Source of the DNA: Dermatophagoides farinae
Taxonomy: Eukaryota > Arthropoda > Arachnida > Sarcoptiformes > Pyroglyphidae
Assembly: GCF_024713945.1 (NCBI RefSeq)
Contig: NC_134677.1
Location: forward strand, 9,012,001 to 9,076,000
DNA length: 64,000 nucleotides
Direction of reading: 5' to 3'
This document shows, in pieces, positions 49,832 through 60,768 of the stretch. The notes beneath the pieces are model-generated. The model did not search any database, was not told where the DNA came from, and saw only the letters and a program-made list of their open reading frames with translations. Within the stretch, counting starts at the first letter, position 1; each line of letters begins with the position of its first letter. The translations under genes were made by a program, and so were the position numbers.

Positions 49832-52196
49832 ATGGAAGATATTCAAACCAAATCGAAAGCTACTGAAGATGCAAATTCCGAATCAGCTATCTACAATGAT
49901 TCTAAATTATTGCTTAAGATACCTAAATGTTCACGTTGTCGTAATCATGGTTTATTAAATTCGCTCAAAGGTCATAAACGTACATGTCCACATCGAGATT
50001 GTATTTGTTCAAAATGTTTTCTGATTAGTGAACGACAAAGAGTTATGGCTGCACAAATTTCACTTCGTCGCCAACAAGAGATGGAAGATAAAATCAAAAT
50101 ATTATCACAAATGCAGCATAATTCTGATGGTAATTTGGAAAAGATTATATTTTTTAAAATTTTTAAATTTTTAACAGAGAGTCTTGTTCATATCTTTTTT
50201 CGAAATTCCAAAAAATTCTCAGACATCATTGATATTGGTGTAGGAAAAAAACGAATGAAATTATTGTCATCAATAATGAAAGATCAAAGTAATAAAAATG
50301 CTTTAAATCAGATGGCCATTGCTGTTGTTGACAATACAGCCACCAATATTAGTTCATTGCCAAAAGCAGATCATGCATTCAACCCAGTTACAAATCGTCT
50401 GGAAACATTGATTGAAGTTGTGCAAGAACAATCTCAACCACCACCGCCAACCACCACCACCACCACCAATAATAAAGGAATCGAATATTTTCAAGACAAA
50501 ATCCTCAAATATGGATTCAGCTACAAGCAGCAGTGACAATAATATGGCAGCAGTATTTGATGATGAACCATTTGAATCATTTAATATACCATATATCAGT
50601 GATAATTCTAGCTCATTTTTAGAAGATACTGGTAAATTCTTTTTCATCGGTAAAAAATGTCAATTATAATTGAATTCGATTCTTGATTTAGGAGGTGAAG
50701 ATCCGATTAGTGGCCATCATTTGAACCGTGATGAACAAGATTCGATTGCTGGCAAAATAAGTGATCTTTCGGTTAAGCTTTCAAAAAGTGGCTTTAATCT
50801 GGATGAGAATTTTAAAACTCATTGTCTTTTGGCCACAATTATTAATGATAATGATGGCAACATTGATGAAAGTTTTGGCAAAATTATGCGATGTAAGTTT
50901 CAATCAAATTTTTTTCCATTATAATTGAGTGAAATAATTTTTCCCATAGCTATCATTAAGTTTAGTCAGTTGGTATATGATGACCATTGTAAAAAAACAG
51001 AAACCAAGGGCAATCGTAAAAGTAATCAAGCATCAGCAAAAATAGGAGCCAACAACGCCAAACGAGAACAAACAAATTTTCATCAAAGTTTTGAATCGCC
51101 TCATCATTACGATGAAAATCGTATCAAATTGAGTACTAAAGATGATCCGGTCACCAAACATCATGCAGCAATAAACTTGGATAAAAAACCATTAAAAATG
51201 TTCAATATCGATTCGCCTTCATTACTTTCGAATACAACTAAAATATCATCATCGCCGTCAACAACACTTACTTCCATTGTACCGAAATCACTCGCCATGC
51301 CATTGGCAACATTGATCAATCAGGGCATTATTCCTCAACAACAGCTATCAAAAAATGTCAAAGATTTATCAATGTCCGGCAACTTGTCAGCATTGCAAGT
51401 ACAATCGAACAACAAACATCTAGTATTCGTTATTAATCCTCAATCGACGTCGTCAAATAATGCACCAAATCAATTGAACGATTCTCAAGCCAAAATTCAG
51501 TTACCAGTTTCATTGATGATTCCATCTACTTCTGCTACCAATCTAAGCAGTTTCAGTATCGATGGTAACATTGGTGATCATGATAAATTGCAATCACCAC
51601 CACCACCACAACAAGTCACCAAAATTATTGATCCAAAACAAATTTATGCCTCCACTCCTATAGCTGGTACAAACAACTTAACACCAGAAGTAAATAATCT
51701 CGAAACATCAGCCACTTCAATTTTGAAAGCTCAATTGTCTTCATCGTCGAATAATAATCCATCATCATCATCATCAACGACAACAACAACAACAACATCA
51801 TCAAGTATTTATACTAGATCGGATGGTGGTTTAGCTGAAAAATCCTTCACAGCATTGGTTTCGAATGGAGTGATGGGACCTCAGCATAAAATCGGTATGC
51901 AATCTCTATCAACAACATGTATCATTGAACCAAGCCAATCAAGCCTTGTTTCATCAATGTCTCAAAATATGAATATTGTTCGTGAATTATCATCATCATC
52001 GACAACAATATGGAGCTCAAATAAGGATAAAAATTCTCCCGATTTAAATGACGGCAATAAAGGATCTCGTATTAGCCATGTTACAATCTTGAATAGGAAC
52101 CGAGCCAAACTTGCCAAGTTGCGAAATTCGAATATTCAATCATCTGATAACGACAACAATAATGATTCACAAATGGAATCTTTAAATCCGGTTTAA
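49832..52196 (+). CDS. DM-domain transcription factor (doublesex/DMRT family)
   Basis: Sequence-specific DNA-binding protein of the family that directs sexual differentiation. The DM domain (about 31-85) is complete: [25 protein letters not shown], then the recognition helix [18 protein letters not shown] frame-consistent long model uses 49832-50129, 50521-50631, 50692-50892 and 50950-52196 (618 aa). Beyond the DM domain it is Ser/Asn/Thr/Gln-rich with no domain I recognise; I could not identify a DMA or DSX dimerisation domain. An alternative reading goes straight on, or uses an acceptor at 50177, and stops at 50536 (about 218-234 aa). The subfamily (dsx versus DMRT) is not settled, so no symbol is given. 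Confidence 0.8.
50178..50536 (+). CDS. Alternative terminal exon of the DM-domain gene
   Basis: After the donor at 50130 (GTAATT) there is an acceptor TTTTAACAG ending at 50177. The following 359 bp stay open in the DM-domain frame and end at a TGA (50534-50536), coding for a mixed region ([19 protein letters not shown]...) and a Pro/Thr repeat. The long model instead splices into this exon at 50521. Both uses are in frame with the DM exon, so isoforms are plausible. A frameshift in the Pro/Thr repeat would be another explanation. Confidence 0.45.
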
Positions 52197-52650
52197 TCAA
52201 TCGAGCTATTCAATTGAAATTTCATAATTTCAAAGTGTAACTTTGTTCATTGTAAAATTGATTAATTCATTCTCGACTTTTTCAGTTTTTTCTTTTTTTT
52301 AACAATGTTGTTTTCTTTTGCATAATATAATTATTCAATTCGGCTGTGTATTTAAACAATTCTGTAAGACAGTATTCGGATTTTTTTTGTATATTGGTCG
52401 TTTTTTCATGGAAAAAATAAAGTTCTCGAATTGAGAAGAATTCAAAATTTGATCCAGCTATTTTAACACAATTCGTGCCTTTAGGTCAAAATAGCAATTT
52501 AACAACATTGTTTCAACTCGAATTTTTCAAAATTGAAAAAATAATTCAACAATTTCTCACCTGAATCAATCGAATTACCACATTCGTGTCTATTCGAACA
52601 TTTTGAATTAGCGCTTCTATTTGGTAGAAACTAAATGTGTAACATTCATT
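52197..52650 (+). other. DMRT 3' flank and TBP promoter
   Basis: It contains AATAAA at about 52416 (likely the DMRT poly(A) signal), and no ORF. The TBP start lies after GAATTAGCGCTTCTATTTGG, and no clear TATA box is seen upstream. Confidence 0.45.
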
Positions 52651-53704
52651 ATGGAACAAAATTCTTACAGTAACATTCCAAGTATTGCTGGTTCACAAAA
52701 TGAACTGGATCCAGAGGCACAACATTTGGCTTTTTTACAAAGTCAACTTGCCCAACCATCTCCAATGCAACCACCTCATCACGATAATACTGTCCAACCA
52801 CCATCGACACCAAGTCAGCAACATTCACCGCCATCAAAACAACAACAAAATAATGACAATCAAAATGCTTCTTCTCCTTCTCCTTCTCCCACATCAACTG
52901 ATGTGCCAAATGAAACCAATGTTCAATCGGAGAAATCTAAACAAAATAATCAAAACAATAATCAAAATAATAATAATAATAATAATAATACTGTTTCAAC
53001 ACCAGCCAAAGATGAACCGGCAACTCCATCATCGAATCTGTTTCAAAGTTATCCAGGACCGATGACTCCTCGTACGCCGATCACGCCAATGTCTGTTGAT
53101 TCACAAATTGTACCGCAATTACAGAACATTGTATCCACAGTTGATTTAGGTTGTAAATTAGATCTTAAACGAATAGCATTACATGCAAGAAATGCCGAGT
53201 ACAATCCAAAACGTTTTGCCGCAGTTATAATGCGAATTCGTGAGCCAAGAACTACTGCTTTGATATTCAGTTCGGGTAAAATGGTTTGTACTGGAGCCAA
53301 AAGTGAAGATATGTCTCGACTTGCAGCTCGAAAATATGCTCGAATTGTGCAAAAACTTGGTTTTGAAGTATGAAATTTGAATTATTATTTGCAGTGATTA
53401 AATTATCGTTTTTTTTCATTAATTTTAGGCAAAATTTTCTGAATTTAAAATCCAAAACATGGTCGGCAGCTGTGACGTGCGATTTCCCATTCGTTTGGAA
53501 GGACTTGTTCTCACCCATAGCCAATTCTCAAGTTATGAACCGGAATTATTTCCTGGTCTCATTTATCGTATGGTCAAACCTAGGATTGTATTATTGATAT
53601 TCGTATCGGGCAAAGTAGTATTAACTGGCGCTAAAGAACGTAACGAAATCTATCAAGCATTCGAAAATATTTATCCAATTTTAAGAAGTTTTAGAAAACA
53701 ATGA
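52651..53704 (+). CDS. Tbp: TATA-box-binding protein
   Basis: Core promoter-recognition subunit of TFIID, also used by Pol I and Pol III complexes. Exons are 52651-53367 and 53429-53704, with a 61-bp intron splitting the saddle core, giving 330 aa. The N-terminus (about 1-160) is a low-complexity Pro/Ser/Gln/Asn region with an N/Q run, not a pure polyGln tract, and includes the family-like [13 protein letters not shown] segment. The core has both pseudo-repeats: [41 protein letters not shown], then [30 protein letters not shown] and [19 protein letters not shown]. The first in-frame ATG was chosen. Confidence 0.97.
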
Positions 53705-54627
53705 TTTCTTTTTACTTTATTCTGTCATTTGTTGGCATTTTGTTTTCACCATTGAATATATACATGCACATCATTCGAATAATTAAAATTCTTTCAAACC
53801 ATGTGAAAAAATAACGAACAATCAGAATGATAATATGATGATACGTATAACCTCCTTACGTATATTAACCCTATATATGGGGTTAATGATATTTTCTATA
53901 AAACTTTTTTTTCTAATTAACAAAAATCATTCATTTCTGACAATTACGAACTGAATTCTTCTCTTGTTTTTAATATTTTAAAAACTAGATGGAAGTATAC
54001 GTTTTAGGATTTTACTATTGTGTGGAATTAAGATTCAAATATATGACTTGCAGTCAAATAAGAATAAATGGTTTATATATCAATTCAACAGTTTTTAATG
54101 ATGCCTTATACTTTAGTAAATGTATAATAGGATTTTAACTATTGTAATTTCATACAATAGTCATATTAAGAATAAAATAATTAAATAACCGTACAATTAA
54201 TCAAATTTCCAACAGTACGAAAAGTTAATTTATTTACAGAATAAGACGAAAAAAATAAATTCTTTTTTTTTGTTCAAAATAAAATTCAAGCCAAAGAATT
54301 ATCGCTATGTGATGATCATAACAAAAAGAGGATATAATTATGAATGAAAATGATAATGAAAATAAGAAAATGAAAATGAGAAAATAGAATCTGCACACTA
54401 TGACAATCTATATTATATGTAATATAATTTAATTAAAGGAATCAATCAATAAAAAAATAAAGAAAGAGAAAAAAAGGAAAATAAGAAGAAAATGACATTA
54501 ATGACAGATTGATTTTCCGGCAAATGTAATAGTGATTGGGTGTATATCTCTTTCTATATGTGTGTGTGTGTGTGTGTGTTTCAATTGAGGGAATCGAAAA
54601 ATTAACTGGCTTGGCACAGAATGGCGC
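53705..54627. other. TBP 3' flank and 3' end of the minus-strand gene
   Basis: There is no ORF of note. It includes an inverted repeat ATTAACCC / GGGTTAAT (53864-53871 with 53880-53887) that could fold as a short hairpin, and a GT repeat at 54559-54579 near the 3' end of the minus-strand gene. Confidence 0.5.
54559..54579 (+). repeat. (GT)n microsatellite
   Basis: About ten uninterrupted TG/GT dinucleotides in the probable 3' UTR of the minus-strand disordered protein gene. Confidence 0.85.
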
Positions 54628-56511
54628 TTAGAAGGCAGACTTAGAAAAAAAAGTATGTGACGACGAAGAAAGTGAAGAAATATCACTGACAGTTGATGAT
54701 AATGTTAGTGGTGATACAGTTGTATTCATCACAGGAGCGGCCAATGTAGATGATGATGTCGTTTGTTCAACAATAGCAGAATTTGGATCGTCATCGCATT
54801 TTTCTAATAATTCATGCAATTTTTGTTCATTATGATTGGTATCTGTATCCGGACGGATAAAATGTACAATTTGTCTGGATTCATCAGCATGATTCGTTGA
54901 ATACGAACCACCAGCATCGTCATCGTCATCATGATCGGCTTCATTACGTACGATTTCATCCACTTTTTTCCTATAAACGCCGGACAGCACATAGGTTTTT
55001 ACTTTACGACCATCGTGGCCAATTTGTTCGGTTATAGCTGTTGTCGGATGTTCCATCTCACTAATACCTAGATCAGTATGTTCAGATTCAGCCGGATGTG
55101 GCTCTGGTCCAATATATTGATAATTAGGATCATAACCTTTTACACGATATCGTCGAACCGGTCTTGGTGATGGCGATGATCGTATCGGCTCATATCGTTC
55201 ATCTGATGCTGTATTATCATTTAAATCATCAGCCATATCTTCATATGATGGTTCATTTGATGACGATATACTTCGAGGGTCATAATCACGGTATGATTCA
55301 CTTTGATTATCATCTAACTCGGAATTATTATTATCTCGATCATGAACTGATGAATGTGAATGTGAATGATGATATTTATCTTCACTTGGGAATTGTTTTA
55401 AATATTTTTCCGGTATTTTACCCTTTGTTTGTACTTTATGAATTTCGCCTTCTTCTTTATCTTCGAAATCCAATTTATGTCTTTTACCACCGGTGACCAT
55501 TAGATTTTTCAATGTTTTCAGCAATTGTTTATCATAATTATTCTTTTCTAAATTTTCTAATCCTTCCGCCGTACGTATAGTCATAGGATGTCCAGATTTT
55601 GGCGCTGGTTGTTCGGCGGAATCATTATCGCTATACGATGACGATGACGATGACGATGATGATGATGATGATGATGATGGACGATAAATTGGACTAAAAT
55701 CCAATGCAGATTTATTATTATCTTCATCATCTGTTGATAGTGTTGACTTTGAACGACTATTATGATGACCTGATGTTGAGCTGGTACTTTTCATTATTGA
55801 TTTATGATTATTTTTATAATTATGTCTAGGTAACTGATCATAACTAGATGATGAAGGTGTATATTTTTTACCACTACTACTATGCGGAGGTATAGTTCTT
55901 GGATTGATATCATCTAAATTTCTTAATGGTGGCATATTCTGTAAATATTTATCCGGTATCACTTTTGATCGTGTTGGACCATTTGAATAGGCAGTCATTA
56001 TTTTCTTATGGCCACGATTATGATGATGAACACGTGGATTTATGGAACTTTGTTCCGGTTGTTTTTCATAACTATCATCATCATCATTATTACTAGTATT
56101 AGTATCGATAGGAAGCTCTTTATTTTTATCCATATAACGGATTTTTGGTTTTAAACGCATTTGTCTTTCTGCTTTTAGCTTTATCTGACCAACCGAATTG
56201 ATACGAATTGGTGGCCTTTCAGCTTTGATTCGAATAACTGGTCGTGTTCGTTTCTTAGGTGGGGCTGGCGTTATCGTATTTGGATCATTGACCGACGAAG
56301 GGCTACCGTGTTGATTATTGTATTGATTATCAGTGTTATCATCACTGGATGATGAATGATGATGATCCGAATATGTTGGTGAACGTTGATTATTACTACC
56401 TTGATTATAATCACTTTCCAATGAATTATCTGGCCATCTTTCTTCGCCTGGTTTATCCAATTTAGGTGCCGGTATAATTTTCATTGCATCAGGCTTCGGA
56501 GGAGGGGTCTA
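54628..56511 (-). CDS. Large disordered nuclear-type protein, terminal exon
   Basis: Not recognised. The exon is open from an acceptor (ATAG/ACCCCT) at 56512 to a TAG at 54628, about 627 aa, and needs an upstream exon ending in phase 0. Composition is Ser/Asp/Asn/His-rich with a 13-Ser run coded by a GAT/CGA-type repeat (about 55636-55678). A basic patch PPKKRTRPVIRIKAERPPIRI near the start looks like a nuclear localisation signal. A short motif occurs twice: KVIPDKYLQNMP and GKIPEKYLKQFP. A more conserved-looking block near residues 490-540 (DLGISEMEHP, VKTYVLSGVYRKKVDEIV) may be the functional part. It probably belongs with the exons at 59593-60768, since their phases fit, but that link is unproven. 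Confidence 0.6.
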
Positions 56512-59500
56512 TGATGAGAAAAAATTAAAACAAAATTAAAAGATTAATCAACACCACTACCGAAAAACAAAAATCAATAACGAGGCCTATAATCTATTAA
56601 TCATGATTCGGATCGATAAATAAAACGGAACAAAAACAAAACAAAACAAAAAACTCAAACTGAATCAAAACAGCCTATTCATTGAAAATGAAAAAGGGAA
56701 AGAAAAAAATTATGGCTAACGATCGATCAGACAAAAAAAATCGATTAAAATCATTCAAAAAATCAGGAGAAACCGATCCCAAAAATTTTGTTTGAATCAA
56801 TGGATTTTTTTTTTTTGCGCAAAAAAAATTCGACAGAAAATTTATATGCAAACAATGTGCATATTTTAGCTATATAAATCTAATGAAATCAATCATATCA
56901 AACCAAAAAAAACAACAACAACAATCAGCTCATCATCATCATAGTATTTTTCTTCCGAAAAAAATATGAAATGATTAGAAATTTGAATAAAATACGAACA
57001 AAAATTTATTCGTAATCGTTCATGATGATGATGATCGGATAAAGAGAGAGAGAGAGAGAGAGAGAAAATGATTAAAGACTTTTCGGCGATCAAGAGCAAT
57101 AAACAACAAGAATTGCTTGATCAATCAAGCATTATAATCAATGTTGAACGAGAATTTATTTTCTGGTTCAAACTTGGCGGCCAAAGATCTATCCAATAAA
57201 CAAGCAACAAGTATTATAAAGATAAGTATCCTTGCTGTGATATGTGAATAATGATTGTATTAGAATGGCCAAATATTTGAATTATTTAAATTTATTTTTG
57301 GACCTATTTTCGACTTTCGAACATAGAGAGAGAGAGAGAGAGAGAATAATTTGAATCATTACAGATAGAACATGAATGAATCATGCTTTGACATCAATGG
57401 TACCAATTGATTATGGCTACCATACACCATTAAACATAGCCATAATCATCATGATCATAAATTATCCGTTTAAAAAAAGTTTTCCTCTCTCTCTCTTTCT
57501 TTCACTCTCGTCCTTCCTGTTTTTTCCACCACTCAATCCATCAATATTGTGTTGAGGATATACAACAAAAAAAATTTCCAAATAAAAAAAGACAACAATT
57601 AAATCAAAAAAAATTTGAAGATGATAACTGAGAGAGAGAGAGAGAGAGAAATAATGGCCACCTTGCTTGGACTGTTTTGTTGTTGTCTTTGTTCCAAATG
57701 GAATAGCATGTTCATCATAATCATGGATATGACGGTGGCAAGAATCGAATTGGATGATGGAACATTTGAAAAGAAAAGGTCCAAAAATGCAACAACAACA
57801 ACAACACGGTCAATATGAACAATGATTACATCTTTATTGTCATATTACAACTGTGTGTATTACCTTTTCCTGGTGGCTATTTTGGTTATCATAATTTTAT
57901 GCTCATTGTTGTTGTCATACGCGATCAATACTATCTTTATCATCATCATCATTATGTTTCGATTTAGCGAAACGAAACGAAAACGATATAGTCGGGAAAA
58001 TGAATGAATAATGGCAATATGGCTAATCTAATCTTTTTTCATCCATTTTTTTGAGATGACCAGACAATCATCATAATCATTATTTGATGATCGTTATTTG
58101 ATTTCAATACAAACGAAATAAAAATGACTGGACAATTGTTTGTTTTCATATTTTGTTGATGGTAAATTTTTTTTTGTTTTGTTTTGCTTTGTTTGGCTTA
58201 CATTCATATCCTGTTCCTGGTTACCCACCAAAAACCAAAGCTATATATATATATGGCTATAGATAAGATAAAAGAAAATTGCCAAAAATTGATATCGTTC
58301 AATAAATTTTCTCATTCTGTTTCTATCTTTTCAACAATTAGAAGCTGTATGGACATTGTGTGGATTTTGAATGAATTTCACACAATGTAGAATAGAATAA
58401 TGTCATAATTAAATAATTATGCGAAATAATCATTCACCAATCCTTTGGTCATAATAGATATGATTACATTATCATAATATTGTGGCCAATGTAAATTAAA
58501 TCAAAACATAACAATATTCATCATCATCATCATGTCTGGGTAAATCATTTTCAACTAGCTAGATAGAAACAACAATGGATAATCATCATTAGCATCATAT
58601 ATATCGGTTGTGGAAATGTCATCAAAAAGAATTCGGAATGATGTGAAAAATGAAGAAAAATTTTCCATCATTTTTATTAAGGTCATTGATCATCATCAAT
58701 TCAGAAGAAATCTCTATTTTTGGGATTGCCAAATTACTGATTATTCAATTCATGACAGCCATCACTTTTATCAATTCAATCACCTTATTCTTTAACACAG
58801 TCGAAAATAAAGGTCATCAAAAAAAAATAAATAAAAATAAAAATTAAGTACCATGATAAAGAAGAATTCGAGACGAATTACATGATTTGATTTAATTTTT
58901 CTAGTTTTCTATTTCTAAATTTAAAAGTCCCACATTCGAAACAATGTATCGTTTTCTCATTCTTGATAATCTACTTTTACATTTGATCATTTCTCATTTT
59001 CCATGTGGTAATTAACGAAATTTAATCTTTTGTCTTTATGGTTAAAAATGAATGAAAAGTTTTTTCAAGATGCTCAACAATCTACGAGCCATTTGAGCAG
59101 CCCCACTCTAACACGGATTTTTGTTGTTATTCAACATTCTACATCTCCATTCTCATCATCGTCAAAGTGATCATCATTATGATGATCATTTAGCATCACC
59201 AATTTTAGTTAGACAAGAAAGTGATGAATTAATTAATGAATTGCTTTGATTGATTGATTAATCGTGATTCGTTCGATCATGTTAGTGGCAAGTGGATATA
59301 GTGAGTGATATAAAGATAGAGATGGTGAGTGAGAATAAAATATGAGTGGAGATGATAGAACCGTGTTAGCGAGATAAGGGGAAAAACAGACATTCAAAAT
59401 AGACTTGACATGAACATACCTATTATTAATCAGAATAATATTCGTGTATCATATGGCAATCACATTTTTTGTAAGACATGTGTGTGAGAATTAATGAATA

Positions 59501-59592
59501 AACTAGTAGATTTTTCATTCAAAATGAGAATGATGTGTGAAATCCATACAATTTCAGACTTTTGTCTCTATCATTTTTTGTATTCTGAATCA
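56512..59592 (-). other. Probable 3.1-kb intron of the disordered-protein gene
   Basis: No exon is supported on either strand. Three separate AG repeats occur (57042-57065, about 57325-57345, 57630-57649), along with many A/T homopolymers and TCA/TGA-rich stretches. It is an intron if 54628-56511 joins 59593-60768; otherwise it is spacer between two genes. Confidence 0.5.
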
Positions 59593-60768
59593 CTAATTAT
59601 TATACAATCGACCATAATTTTTCTGATTATTCATCATTTTCACTATCCGTTTAGTATTTTTATCCGAAGGTTTCATTAATTTCATTTTAGGCTGTATTAT
59701 TAATCGGCCCGGTAATTCTCTGGTTGTCGTGATTACCTGATTATTATTATAATCGCTGTTGTCTTGATCTCTTTCACGGCTATTGTTATTATCATTAGGA
59801 TTATTAAAATTTTCTTTTGCTTGATTATTCGAATGTGTATCGATATTGAATTGTTTGATCGATGGTGGTGATGATGGTGGCGCTGGTCGATTTGGTCCAT
59901 GATGCATGGACATACGATCAGATTGTTGTGCTGAAGGATTATTATTGATCATTGGTTTACGGAAATCCAATTTCGGATGTTTTGGGCCATTATTATTATT
60001 GAACAATACATATGGATCATTCATATTATTATTATTATTGTTGTTGTTGTTGTTGAAACTATTGCTGTTGAAATTGTTGTTGTTTTTATGATTGTAGTTA
60101 TTGCGACCACCACCATCATTAATATGAAAACTATCATCATTGCCCCTATAGTTTGAATAATTTGGATCAAAATTCGGTGCAACTTGTGGTGGACCACCCC
60201 CACCACTATTCCTAAATGGCTGTTGTGGTGGAGCTTGTTGTATAGGATAAGCCATATAACGGGAATGGTGGTGGTGATGATGGTATAAATGGTTGTTGTT
60301 GCTGTTGTGGTAATTGTGGCGGTGGTAGTGGTGGCCGATTAAAATTCATTTGTCGTCCAACATTCATCATGGGGCGATTAATATTGTGATTAAATTGATT
60401 ATAATCCCGTTGTCGTTGACGATTGTGTATGCTTGGTCGTCTTTGATTATTATTATTATTGATTGGTTCTTCTAAAGAATGGAAAAGAGGAGAAAATTGC
60501 AATGTCATTGAAAAAATTTGAAAAATTTGAAAGCGAAAAAATTCTCACCATAAATCGGTATACGTATTGGTTGTGCTGTGATAAGTTTAAAATTGATATT
60601 ATTGCTACTGGATGCTTTATAAATATCTTCAGGTCGTAATAATAGTATCGGTATCTGTAGCTGTTGCATTTTGAATGGTTTATTCAGATCAACCTTATTG
60701 AATGGAATATCACCATTGATTGCTGCCTGTGCAATTACATTGACCAATTCGTTTAGTGGAAAACGATT
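59593..60768 (-). CDS. Asn/Pro/Gln-rich disordered protein, three internal exons
   Basis: Not recognised. Exons are 60768-60549, 60471-60261 and 60211-59593, with the last possibly ending at a donor at 59644. The first opens with NRFPLNELVNVIAQAAINGDIPF and continues with QIPILLLRPEDIYKASS and ITAQPIRIPIY, which looks like an ordered, conserved segment. The rest is a disordered Asn/Pro/Gln stretch ending RLIIQPKMKLMKPSDKNTKRI. The 49-bp gap at 60212-60260 (GTTATA donor) is inferred because the frames on its two sides differ while the sequence stays coding-like; a one-base indel is the alternative. The gene continues upstream (to the right), as the first exon starts with an acceptor. Joining at 59644 to 56511 keeps frame. 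Confidence 0.5.
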
